Shown here piece by piece: positions 1-6,847 of a stretch of DNA of 12,664 nucleotides. Origin of the DNA: Spirochaetaceae bacterium UBA1306. Its GTDB lineage: Bacteria > Spirochaetota > Spirochaetia > Treponematales > Rectinemataceae. Position numbers and translations under genes: made by a program. Every line of letters begins with the position of its first letter. Within the stretch, counting starts at the first letter, position 1. The stretch is from assembly GCA_002307245.1 (NCBI GenBank), contig DBTW01000113.1, positions 1-12,664 of the forward strand, written 5' to 3'. The notes beneath the pieces were generated by a model. It saw nothing but the letters and a program-made list of their open reading frames with translations, searched no databases and was not told the DNA's origin.

Positions 1-426
1 CCCATCCGCCAGCTCGGAGAGCGTAACCTCGCCCTCCCCGTAGCAGAGATAGTCGATGTCGGAGAACTGCTCCAGCAGCGCCCCCCCCATCGCGGAGATA
101 TGGACGCCGCCGAAGACGGTCGCTACCTCGGGCCTCGACCGCTTGATCATCGAAGCCATGCGCTGGCCGTCCAGGAAGGCTGAGGTCGTCGCCGAGAAGC
201 CTACCAGGGCGGGCTCGCCCGCCAGGATCTCGCGAAGGTTCTCCTCCGGGTCGCTGGAGGCGCCGGGACCGATGCAATCGTGGACGCTGACCTCGTGCCC
301 CTGCAGCTCGAGGTAGGCGGCGAGCGACAGGAGGCCGATGGGCGCCATGCGATTGGCGACGCCCGCCAAATCCTTTTTACCCTTGATCCAGTTGGATCCC
401 GCGGGATGCACGAGGGCGATTTTCAT
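1..426 (-). CDS. B12-binding radical SAM family protein, N-terminal part (cut by window edge)
   Basis: Reading the minus strand from the ATG at 426 gives 142 codons without a stop, running off the start of the window. The N-terminus (MKIALVHPAG), then APIGLLSLAAYL, PALVGFSATT, FGGVHIS and YGEGEVTLSEL at about residues 28-140, is the Rossmann-like cobalamin-binding domain found at the front of many radical SAM enzymes (BchE/HpnJ-like). The [4Fe-4S] Cys motif would lie beyond residue 142 and is not visible, so catalytic status is unknown. An in-frame TAG sits three codons upstream, which fixes this ATG as the first possible start. No good ribosome binding site precedes it. The gene diverges from the deacetylase-methyltransferase gene. 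Such enzymes often methylate or rearrange unactivated carbons in lipids and natural products; the substrate here is not deducible. Confidence 0.82.
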   Translation of the reverse strand, partial: MKIALVHPAGSNWIKGKKDLAGVANRMAPIGLLSLAAYLELQGHEVSVHDCIGPGASSDPEENLREILAGEPALVGFSATTSAFLDGQRMASMIKRSRPEVATVFGGVHISAMGGALLEQFSDIDYLCYGEGEVTLSELADG

Positions 427-523
427 GAGCCGCTACGAGGAATCGCGTGGTGGCCGGCGCCGTTCCTGCTATGCTTGATCGTGTTGGCCATGGTCTTAAG
501 CTCCCTGTCGCCAGTTCGGATGA

Positions 524-553
524 TTGCATTCGATTTTAGCTTCACGCTGTCAA
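524..553 (-). promoter_or_regulatory. Candidate sigma70-type promoter for the B12 radical SAM gene
   Basis: On the minus strand a perfect TTGACA (553-548) is followed after 18 bp by TGCAAT (529-524), which matches four of six -10 positions. Transcription would begin near 517, giving a leader of about 90 nt before the ATG at 426. This is motif matching only. The stretch 500-560 is noticeably less GC-rich than its surroundings, which supports it modestly. Confidence 0.35.
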
Positions 554-573
554 TTACGGATAGTCCTGCGGGC

Positions 574-596
574 GCGGCCCGGGGCATAGGGGCCGC
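574..596. repeat. Small inverted repeat in the divergent promoter region
   Basis: GCGGCCC (574-580) and GGGCCGC (590-596) form a perfect 7-bp inverted repeat with a 9-nt centre. It lies immediately upstream of the plus-strand TTGACA at 600. It could bind a regulator or be chance in GC-rich DNA. No T-run follows, so it is unlikely to be an intrinsic terminator. Confidence 0.25.
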
Positions 597-599
597 CGC

Positions 600-627
600 T
601 TGACACGAGCTCGCCCCTTGCTAGACA
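600..627 (+). promoter_or_regulatory. Candidate promoter for the deacetylase-methyltransferase gene
   Basis: A perfect TTGACA (600-605) is followed after 16 bp by TAGACA (622-627), which matches four of six -10 positions. Initiation would fall near 634-638, essentially at the start codon, so the transcript would be leaderless or nearly so. If the true start site is elsewhere, this motif may be chance. Confidence 0.35.
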
Positions 628-637
628 ACTAGGGTTG

Positions 638-2110
638 ATGAGATGCCCTCTATCGCTATTCCATCTATTCGGGCTGGGGGCTCTTCAGGTCGCCGCGGTC
701 CTCCTCTTCGTCGACGCCGCCGCGGCTCCGGTGCCGCTCATCCTCTTCGCCCTGCTCTGCCTCGTGGCGCCATTCCTTCCCCGCTTCGGCTTCTTCCTGC
801 CGATCGTCAGCGCGGGCGATAAAAGCGTCCCCGCGGTCTCGATCACTATCGACGACGGCCCCGATCCCATGCTGACCCCCCGCCTGCTGGACCTGCTGGA
901 CCGCTACCGCGTCAAGGCGACCTTCTTCTTGCCCGGCTCGAGGGCCGAGGCCTATCCCGAGCTGGTGCGCGAGATCCTCGAGCGGGGACACAGCCTCGGC
1001 AATCATACCTACAGTCACTCGCCCTTCGTGATGCTGCAGGGCAAGCGAAACCTGAGGCGGGAGATCGAGATGGGACAGTCGGCCATCGCCCGGCTGGGCG
1101 TCGTGCCCCTGGCCTTCAGGCCGCCCGTGGGCGTCACCAACCCGGACCTCTTCCGCATCCTCCTCGATAACGGCCTGTCTTGCGTGAACTTCACCCGTCG
1201 CGCCGGCGACATGGGCAATAGGCGGACGCGCAAGCTGGCCGCGCGGATACTGTCCGGCCTGCGGGCCGGCGACATCATCCTGATCCATGACGCGGTCGTG
1301 CATTCGGGAGACGAGGATATCCTCCTCGGGGAGTTCGACTCGCTTATGTCCGGGATCATCGCGCGCGGCCTCGAGATCGTGCCGCTGGAGAGGCTGCTGG
1401 GCCGTGAGGTAATGCGCCGGGGCCGGCTCGTCGAAGACCCTTGCGCCGCGGAATTGCTCTACGACGGCCTATCCGGGAGCTACGACGACGAACAGTTCAA
1501 TACGCCCGTGTCCATATCGAAGCGCACGGAGCTCGCGCTCTTCCGCGCCCGCGCGCCGGAGCTGCTCTCGAAGGCCGACCGGGTCATGGAGATCGGCGCC
1601 GGCACGGGTATCTTCACCCTGCCCATCGCCGCCCTTTGCAAGGAAGTCCTCGGGGTCGACGTATCCGCGAAGATGCTCGCCGTCCTCGAGTCCAAGGCCG
1701 GGGAGGCGGGCCTTGGCAACCTGCGGCTCCTCGCGGGGAACATAGAAACGGTCGAGCTCGAGGGCGGTTTCGACGCGATCTGCGCATTCTGCAGCCTCGA
1801 GTACATCGGCGACCTGCCCGCCCTGGCCAAGCGGCTCTCCGCCTCGCTCAAGCCCGGCGGGCGGGTCTATTTCATCATGGCCCGTAAATCGCTCTTCCGC
1901 TTCTTCGTGCAGATCGGCAATGCCCTCCGCCACGGCATCTGGATGAGGGCCTTCAGCGCGGGAGAGGTCCGGTCGGCGCTCGCCGGGGCGGGCTTCGAGG
2001 GGATAGACATCAGGTCCCGCCTCCTGCGCTGCGTCATCTCCGGCGGGATGCTGCTCGAGGTCTTGGCCCGAAAGCCGGGGCCGCCCTCCGCCGGCCGCGA
2101 GGCGGGATGA
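638..2110 (+). CDS. NodB-type polysaccharide deacetylase fused to SAM methyltransferase
   Basis: This 490-residue two-domain protein has hydrophobic segments at about residues 8-28 and 31-58, so it is probably membrane-anchored. The NodB (carbohydrate esterase 4) domain follows: TIDDGPDP at 70-77 supplies the catalytic and metal aspartates (D72, D73), HTYSH at 123-127 the metal histidines, RPPVG at 161-165, and ILIHD at 214-218 the last His motif. From about residue 300 comes a class I methyltransferase: VMEIGAGTG at 316-324 (SAM loop), LGVDVSAKML, FDAICAFCSLEYI and LKPGGRVYFI. All core motifs of both domains appear intact. Deacetylases of this family remove N- or O-acetyl groups from sugars; the methyltransferase substrate is unknown. 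I chose the ATG at 638; a TTG lies one codon earlier, and only AGGG at 631-634 resembles a ribosome site, too close to be typical. The stop overlaps the next start (ATGA), indicating co-translation with the glycosyltransferase gene. Confidence 0.85.
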   Translation: MRCPLSLFHLFGLGALQVAAVLLFVDAAAAPVPLILFALLCLVAPFLPRFGFFLPIVSAGDKSVPAVSITIDDGPDPMLTPRLLDLLDRYRVKATFFLPGSRAEAYPELVREILERGHSLGNHTYSHSPFVMLQGKRNLRREIEMGQSAIARLGVVPLAFRPPVGVTNPDLFRILLDNGLSCVNFTRRAGDMGNRRTRKLAARILSGLRAGDIILIHDAVVHSGDEDILLGEFDSLMSGIIARGLEIVPLERLLGREVMRRGRLVEDPCAAELLYDGLSGSYDDEQFNTPVSISKRTELALFRARAPELLSKADRVMEIGAGTGIFTLPIAALCKEVLGVDVSAKMLAVLESKAGEAGLGNLRLLAGNIETVELEGGFDAICAFCSLEYIGDLPALAKRLSASLKPGGRVYFIMARKSLFRFFVQIGNALRHGIWMRAFSAGEVRSALAGAGFEGIDIRSRLLRCVISGGMLLEVLARKPGPPSAGREAG

Positions 2111-3225
2111 TGGGCGGCGAGCCGAGCGTCGCGGTCGCGATGCTCGCCCGCGCGCGCGGCGACTCCCCCCGGGGATCGATCGAGGCTTGCCTCGCCCTAG
2201 GCTTCCCCGTGATCGAGGCGCCCATGCCGCCGAGGCGAGCCGGGAAGGGAAGGGCGATCCTGGCGGCCGCGAAGAAGGCGCGCGAGCTCGGCTGCGACGC
2301 CCTTATCACGATCGACGTCGAGGCCTGGGGCGATCCCTCCGACATCGTCCGCCTTGCGGAGGCCGCGCGGACCGACTGGCCCTGCATCGTCGTCGGCGAG
2401 TTCCCGCCGGATGGAGGCGAAGCGCCGCGCCCGAGGGCCATCCGCCACGGCTTGCGGAAATTCTGGCTCAGGCTCGAATGCGGGCGGAACCTTCCCGACG
2501 CGCTGGACGGCTATCGCCTCTACCCCGTGGAGCTCCTGACTTCGATCGGCTTCCTGTCCCGAGGCGGGGCCTTCGAGACCGAAGCGCTCGTGCGCGGCGC
2601 CTGGGCGGGGCTCCCGGTCCTGTCCGCGACGCTTGGCGCCAGGCCCGAGCGGGCAGGCGAGAACTCCTGGCGATTCGGCTCTGCCCTCGACGGCCTGCGA
2701 TCGGCATCGCTGCACTCGTGGCTCGTGATTCGCGCCATCCTTCCCTGGCCTCATCCCCGGCTCGCCAGCCGTTCGTCGTCGGACGACGGGAAGGGCTTTC
2801 GCGAGAAGGCGGCGGCGGCGATGCGATCGCCCCTGGCCTTCCTGCGCAAGCTGAGTCTCGAGCATTCCGGCGCCGGCGAACTGGCGATCGCGGCGGGGGT
2901 CGGCGTCGCGATCGGCGCGCTGCCGATCATCCCCTTCGGGATCGTCACGACGATCTTCGTGTGCAGCCGGCTTCGGCTCAATGCCCTGGCGGCGGTGGGC
3001 GCGGGCAACATTTGCGTCTTTCCCTTCGTGCCCTTCCTCTGCGTGGAGCTTGGGCACGCGATCCGCTACGGCCGTCTCTGGACGGAGTTCTCTTGGGAGA
3101 CGATCGCGATCCAGATACCGCAGCGCGTGCTGGAATGGCTGATCGGCTCCCTGATCCTGGGCCCGGTCCTCGGCGCCGTGGTCGCCCTGTCCGTCTTCGC
3201 GATTATCAGGGCCCTGCGCGGCTGA
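2107..3225 (+). CDS. Shortened family-2 glycosyltransferase fused to DUF2062 membrane domain
   Basis: This 372-residue protein starts at the ATG overlapping the upstream stop. Residues 30-200 match the central and C-terminal part of GT2 enzymes: GKGRAILAAAKKA (46-58), ALITIDVEAWGDPSDI (65-80), LDGYRLYP (133-140) and FETEALVRGAWAGLPV (156-171). Two things are odd. The usual N-terminal strand and the PxYN and DDGSTDGT nucleotide-binding segments are absent or unrecognisable. The DxD metal motif reads DVE. Residues 250-372 resemble DUF2062: AIAAGVGVAIGALPI, a hydrophobic stretch, LRLNALAAVGAGN, then further membrane segments to the C-terminus. GT2-DUF2062 fusions occur near polyene/lipid synthase genes, where they may glycosylate a lipid at the inner membrane. 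Because of the degenerate front half, an altered or lost transferase activity is possible. The gene converges on the chain-length-factor-like gene with a 16-bp gap. Confidence 0.78.
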   Translation: MMGGEPSVAVAMLARARGDSPRGSIEACLALGFPVIEAPMPPRRAGKGRAILAAAKKARELGCDALITIDVEAWGDPSDIVRLAEAARTDWPCIVVGEFPPDGGEAPRPRAIRHGLRKFWLRLECGRNLPDALDGYRLYPVELLTSIGFLSRGGAFETEALVRGAWAGLPVLSATLGARPERAGENSWRFGSALDGLRSASLHSWLVIRAILPWPHPRLASRSSSDDGKGFREKAAAAMRSPLAFLRKLSLEHSGAGELAIAAGVGVAIGALPIIPFGIVTTIFVCSRLRLNALAAVGAGNICVFPFVPFLCVELGHAIRYGRLWTEFSWETIAIQIPQRVLEWLIGSLILGPVLGAVVALSVFAIIRALRG

Positions 3226-3241
3226 GCTCCGGCAGAACCGC

Positions 3242-4156
3242 CTAGAACCTCGAGTCGCGCAGGGAGGCGGACCAGGGCGCGTATTCCCCCGAGGCGCTCG
3301 CGGAGACCCTGGAATAGCGCTTCGGCGCCGGCCCTCGCGAGGCCTGATCGAGCCAGGCGCAGAGCTCGAGGGCCGAGACCGTCGGGAAATAGCCGAAGGC
3401 CTCGAGCCAGGGAGAGCAGGCACCCGGGCTCCCGGAGGCCCAGGGCGAGGCGGACGCGATTTCGGACGGGTCAGCGGCGCTAGCGGGCGGCGCGATCCGG
3501 CTCAGGCGGGGGGCGTCGAGATCGGCTATCGCGTCCGCCCCGCCCCGCCCGAGGAGCACGGCGCCCGCTCCCTCGCCGAGGGGGACGTCCGAGAAATCGC
3601 GGTCGCCGAAGAGGCGGCTCCTATGGAAGTCCTCGGGCCCGCAATAGGCGTCCGCGCCCACGACGAGGGCGCGGTCCAGCTCCCCCAGTTCGAGGCGCAG
3701 GGCCGCGCTGGCAAGGGCGGCCTCGAAGGAGATGTCCTCCTGAGAGAACACGAGGGTCTCCCGGGGCGAGCCGATCCCCCCCGCGATGATGTGGAGACAG
3801 CGGTTGCTCACCATGTTGACGAAGGTCGTGGGGCTCACGAATTCGCCCCTATCGTCCCAGAGGCTCGCGTAGAAGTCGTGGGTCTCCGACATGCTCCCGA
3901 AGTTCGTCCCCATGAAGATCCCGAAGCGCGAAGGCGGGACTCCGGGGCCCCCTGCCCGATCGAGGCAGGCCCATGCGGCGGCGAGCACGAGCTTGTCGAA
4001 GCGGCTCGCGCGCCGGGTCTCCCGCATCATAAGGGGAGGTAGCTCGAGGCGGGGCGGACGACCCAGCTTCTCCGTCGACAATTCGCCCCGCTCCGGGTAT
4101 ATCCCGACTTCGCCATTCCAGGAGAGGCCGGCCCAGCCGAGTATCGGCAAGCTCAT
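3242..4156 (-). CDS. Ketosynthase-like chain length factor (catalytically dead; ApeC-like)
   Basis: This 304-residue protein has a shortened ketosynthase fold. Recognisable are FGIFMGTNFG (78-87), SPTTFVNMVSN (108-118), LVFSQEDISFEAALASAA (135-152), ALVVGADAY (163-171) and LGEGAGAVLLG (193-203). The stretch FGYFPTVSALEL (254-265) sits where active enzymes carry GHT. The active-site Cys region reads QEDISF, with an acidic residue where Cys should be. The HGTGT motif is missing and GHT is GYF, so all three catalytic residues are gone. That is the pattern of chain length factors such as those of the aryl polyene pathway (ApeC), which pair with a competent ketosynthase. Its ATG overlaps the ketosynthase stop by 4 nt, favouring equimolar synthesis and a heterodimer. 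The reading frame is intact and family motifs persist, so I do not regard it as a pseudogene. It is the last gene of the minus-strand operon. Confidence 0.75.
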   Translation of the reverse strand: MSLPILGWAGLSWNGEVGIYPERGELSTEKLGRPPRLELPPLMMRETRRASRFDKLVLAAAWACLDRAGGPGVPPSRFGIFMGTNFGSMSETHDFYASLWDDRGEFVSPTTFVNMVSNRCLHIIAGGIGSPRETLVFSQEDISFEAALASAALRLELGELDRALVVGADAYCGPEDFHRSRLFGDRDFSDVPLGEGAGAVLLGRGGADAIADLDAPRLSRIAPPASAADPSEIASASPWASGSPGACSPWLEAFGYFPTVSALELCAWLDQASRGPAPKRYSRVSASASGEYAPWSASLRDSRF

Positions 4157-5316
4157 GCGATCGCCCCCCCGCAGTCCAGCGCGAGAGCCGCGCTGGACCC
4201 GCCGAAGCCGAAGAACTCGCAGATGTGGATGCCGCCCGGGGCCCGCGCCGGCTCCGTCAGCGGTACGAGCCCCAGCGCCGGGTCGGCCTCGGCGAACCCG
4301 AAGGTCGGCGGGATGAAGCCCGACTCGACGCAGGCGATCCAGGCCGCGGTCTCCACGACCCCCGAGGCTCCCTGAGTGTGACCGAGGGCCCCCTTGATCG
4401 CCGCAACGGGCGGGCAGGCCCCCTCGCCGCCAGGAGAGAACACCCGCTTGATGACCCGCGCCTCGATCAGGTCGTTCTCCCCGGTGCCCGTCCCGTGGGC
4501 TTTGATCGCCTTCACGTCGCGCGGCCCGCAGCCGCAGGCCGCGAGCAGATCCTCGAGCATGGCCGACCCGTTCCCGCCTTCCGGGTCGTGCGAGGTGACG
4601 CTGGTCGGGTCGAAGCGAGATATGCCGCCGCGCAGGGATATCCCGCCGGACGAGTCCTTCGACAGGACCATGACCCCGCAGCCCTCGCCCAGGGTGGTGC
4701 CCGCCCGCCGCCTATCGAAGGGGCGGCAGCCCTCGGGATCGATGAGCATCATGGCCTTGAAGCCGGAGAGGGAGGTGAACAGGATCGTCTCGAAGCCTAC
4801 GACCAGGGCGTAGTCGAGGAGTCCCGCCTTGATCCAGCGCATCGCCTCCACGAGGGCGATCGCGCTCGAGACGCAGGCGGCCGAGATATTGAGGACGGGG
4901 CCTTTGGCTCCCGCGAGCTCCGCGACCCGCGCCCCGATGACGCCGAGCCCGCGCGACCTGATGCCGACGGCCGCCGAGGGATCGGCTCGGAGGGCCTCCC
5001 AGCAGCGGAAATCGTCGACCTGGTACATGCCCGTGTTCGTCCCCACGAAGACGCCGGCGCCGGCCAATCGCCCCGCCCCGAGCCCCGCCGAGGCCAGGGC
5101 CTCCTCGAGCGCGCGCTCCAGCATCCAGGCGGAGCGCTCCTCTCCGTCCATCGGGGACGAGATCGTAGCCATGAGATCGCCGCGCTTGGCCCAGGGCAGG
5201 GACTCGGCGGCGGCGATCCCGCCCCGCTTCTCGAGCAGGGCGCTCGCGTTCTCGCGGGACCCGGAGCCGAGCGCCGTGACCAGGCCCTTGCCCAGTATCC
5301 CCACGCCTCTGGTCAT
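4153..5316 (-). CDS. Beta-ketoacyl-ACP synthase (KAS II/FabF-like, ApeO-type candidate)
   Basis: This 387-residue condensing enzyme performs decarboxylative Claisen condensation of malonyl-ACP with an acyl-ACP. The triad is complete: Cys148 in NISAACVSSA, His274 in KAHGTGTGENDL and His313 in KGALGHTQGASG. Other family segments are GVFVGTNTGMY (88-98), RPFDRRRAGTTLGEGCGVM (198-216) and the C-terminal FFGFGGSSAALAL. Length is close to the usual 400-420 for the family. The start ATG overlaps the ACP stop (ATGA), and its own stop overlaps the next start. With the ACP before it and the inactive ketosynthase partner after it, it looks like the KS-alpha of a type II fatty acid/polyketide system rather than housekeeping FabF. 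The exact subfamily (ApeO, DarB-like or other) needs a phylogeny. Confidence 0.9.
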   Translation of the reverse strand: MTRGVGILGKGLVTALGSGSRENASALLEKRGGIAAAESLPWAKRGDLMATISSPMDGEERSAWMLERALEEALASAGLGAGRLAGAGVFVGTNTGMYQVDDFRCWEALRADPSAAVGIRSRGLGVIGARVAELAGAKGPVLNISAACVSSAIALVEAMRWIKAGLLDYALVVGFETILFTSLSGFKAMMLIDPEGCRPFDRRRAGTTLGEGCGVMVLSKDSSGGISLRGGISRFDPTSVTSHDPEGGNGSAMLEDLLAACGCGPRDVKAIKAHGTGTGENDLIEARVIKRVFSPGGEGACPPVAAIKGALGHTQGASGVVETAAWIACVESGFIPPTFGFAEADPALGLVPLTEPARAPGGIHICEFFGFGGSSAALALDCGGAIA

Positions 5317-5633
5317 GACGCCGTCACGGCTTCGGAGACGGCTCTGATATGCGCGGCCAGGCTCGATACGGTGGCCATGATGGCCTTGGCCGAGCTGATG
5401 TCCTGGATCTTCACGCCGTAGACCTGGTGGACCATCATCGAGATCTCGATCGCGTCCATGCTGTCCAGCTGAAGCGCCCCGTCCCCGTTGATGAGGATGT
5501 CGTCCGCCTTGATATCGGCAACGGGGCCTTCCCAGGCGCAGACCCTGACGATGTTCCCGATGAGGTCCCTTTCCAGGTCCTCCATCGACGCGAAGCTGCG
5601 GCCTGCCGCCGTCTTGATCCCGTTCTCGCTCAT
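5313..5633 (-). CDS. Acyl carrier protein
   Basis: This 106-residue protein has the phosphopantetheine attachment site LQLDSMDAIEI (residues 55-65, Ser58). It is longer than a typical 80-residue ACP, with about 20 additional N-terminal residues. The helix after the serine and the segment VYGVKIQDISSAKAIMATVSSL fit the four-helix ACP fold. The ATG at 5633 is preceded by an AGAGGAAG ribosome site and lies 17 nt after the permease stop, the widest gap in the operon. A longer upstream reading frame exists but crosses the permease gene and is not used. The ACP presumably carries the growing chain for the ketosynthase pair encoded directly downstream and presents the product to the BtrH-like protein encoded upstream. 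Confidence 0.9.
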   Translation of the reverse strand: MSENGIKTAAGRSFASMEDLERDLIGNIVRVCAWEGPVADIKADDILINGDGALQLDSMDAIEISMMVHQVYGVKIQDISSAKAIMATVSSLAAHIRAVSEAVTAS

Positions 5634-5650
5634 GGCTTCCTCTTTTCTCT

Positions 5651-6847
5651 TCAATCTTGGCGCGCGGCCCGCTGTATGCCCGCGCCGCCGACCAGCAGCA
5701 GGACGGCGGCGAAGGCCAGCAGTCGCGCTAGGGCCCCTGCGATCTCGGCCGGATTCGTCGTCCCCATCATGATCGACACGGCCGACGAGTGCGCCCAATA
5801 CAGGGGGGATATCTTCGCGAAAGCCTGCAGGGCCGCCGGCATCGCGAAATAGGGGATCATGATGCCGCCCAGGGCGGCGGCGATGATGACGATCCCCGCC
5901 GTGAGGGCGATGGCCTGGTCGTCGCTCTTGGACCAGGATCCGATCGCGACTCCCAGCGAGGCGCAGACGAGGGAGACCGTGACCACGAGGATGGCGAGCC
6001 AGCCTATCGAGCCGCTGAAGACGATGGGCTGGCTGGTCATTCGCGGCACGACTACGAGGCCGAAGGCGAGCAGCACGGCGAACTGGATGGTGTTGACGAT
6101 GGCGTAAGGAATGAATTTGCCCATGATGAGCGCGGGTTTCGTGACCGGGGTCGTCCTGATCCTGGCGAGCAGCCCTTCCCGTCTCTCCCGTACCAGCCCG
6201 GAGGAGAGGGGCATGCTGATCATGAACATGGCGAAAAGGGCCCAGCCGGGCACGTTCAGCTGGAGCGGGCTGATCGCGTTCACCGCGGCGCTGCGATCCT
6301 CGACCCATCCCTGCGAGCCGTTCATGGTATCGAGGGTGGAGGCGAGGGCCGGGAGATCGTCCTTGAGCTTCTCGGACATTCCCGTCGTGACCGTCCGCGC
6401 GACCGATCGCTCGAGCTGGGCCGCGAGCCAGAGGCGATAGGGCAGGTCCAGCCCCTTAGCCGCGCGCATCACGATGGGGAGCGGTCCCTTCCCTTCCCGG
6501 GAGAGGATGTCCGCGCTCGCCCCGAAGCCCTTCGGGATCGCGATGGTGGCCTCAAGGTCCCGCGGCGGCTCGGCCGCCCCGGGGAGCGAGCCCAGCTTGG
6601 CCAGTTTGATGCCGGTCCGCCCGATATGCTCGAGCACGGCGGCGGAGGCGGCGCTGCCGTCCTCGTCGAGGTAGCCCACGCGCAGGGTGATGCCAGTCTG
6701 CTGGTAATAGAGCCCCTCCAGGCCGAGGGAGAGCACGACGATGAAGGCGGCCGGGAGTATGAACATTAGGGCGAGCGCGTGCCAGTCCCGGAAGAGCGAG
6801 AGCCACTCCTTCTTGACGAGGGCGAAGATCATCGGCAGGGAGCTCAT
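5651..6847 (-). CDS. ABC-2 type transporter permease
   Basis: This 398-residue inner-membrane protein has one N-terminal membrane helix (about 23-42), a large extracytoplasmic region (about 45-198), then a C-terminal bundle with helices near 201-219, 247-268, 281-304, 313-333 and 373-390. This is the arrangement of the ABC2_membrane_3 family. The conserved RERREGLLARIRTTPV (220-235) and SPLYWA (347-352) are family landmarks for drug- and lipid-type exporters. The ATG at 6847 overlaps the stop of the ATPase gene (ATGA), so the two almost certainly form one transporter. The substrate is inferred from context to be the ketosynthase-derived lipid or polyene, or its conjugate. Confidence 0.88.
   Translation of the reverse strand: MSSLPMIFALVKKEWLSLFRDWHALALMFILPAAFIVVLSLGLEGLYYQQTGITLRVGYLDEDGSAASAAVLEHIGRTGIKLAKLGSLPGAAEPPRDLEATIAIPKGFGASADILSREGKGPLPIVMRAAKGLDLPYRLWLAAQLERSVARTVTTGMSEKLKDDLPALASTLDTMNGSQGWVEDRSAAVNAISPLQLNVPGWALFAMFMISMPLSSGLVRERREGLLARIRTTPVTKPALIMGKFIPYAIVNTIQFAVLLAFGLVVVPRMTSQPIVFSGSIGWLAILVVTVSLVCASLGVAIGSWSKSDDQAIALTAGIVIIAAALGGIMIPYFAMPAALQAFAKISPLYWAHSSAVSIMMGTTNPAEIAGALARLLAFAAVLLLVGGAGIQRAARQD

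Noticed and set aside
427..637. Small coding frames in the left intergenic region (for example the plus frame 280-603)
   Set aside because: They overlap the radical SAM gene antisense or lack ribosome sites and recognisable protein features; the region looks regulatory.
3226..3241. Bidirectional terminator between the convergent genes
   Set aside because: Only 16 bp separate the stops, and I see no hairpin followed by a T-run on either strand.
2187..3245. Alternative plus-strand frame inside the GT2-DUF2062 gene (about 352 codons)
   Set aside because: Arg-rich and motif-free; the frame starting at 2107 carries the GT2 and DUF2062 motifs.
2197..3423. Long minus-strand open frame (about 408 codons) opposite the GT2-DUF2062 gene
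   Set aside because: The product is Arg/Pro/Gly-rich without recognisable domains, and it crosses the convergent junction into the chain-length-factor-like gene. It is an antisense shadow.
3242..4156. Reading the inactive ketosynthase as a pseudogene
   Set aside because: The frame is intact, the ends overlap and abut neighbours cleanly, and conserved non-catalytic motifs remain, which fits a chain length factor rather than decay.
4225..5421. Long plus-strand open frame (about 398 codons) opposite the ketosynthase gene
   Set aside because: It mirrors the ketosynthase and ACP genes in GC-rich DNA. Its product is a low-complexity Arg/Gly/Pro/Ala sequence with no motif, whereas the minus strand carries complete catalytic motifs.
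5634..6308. N-terminal extension of the ACP up to 6308
   Set aside because: The extension is a shadow of the permease gene with Arg/His-rich sequence. A clear ribosome site precedes the internal ATG at 5633, where the ACP proper begins.
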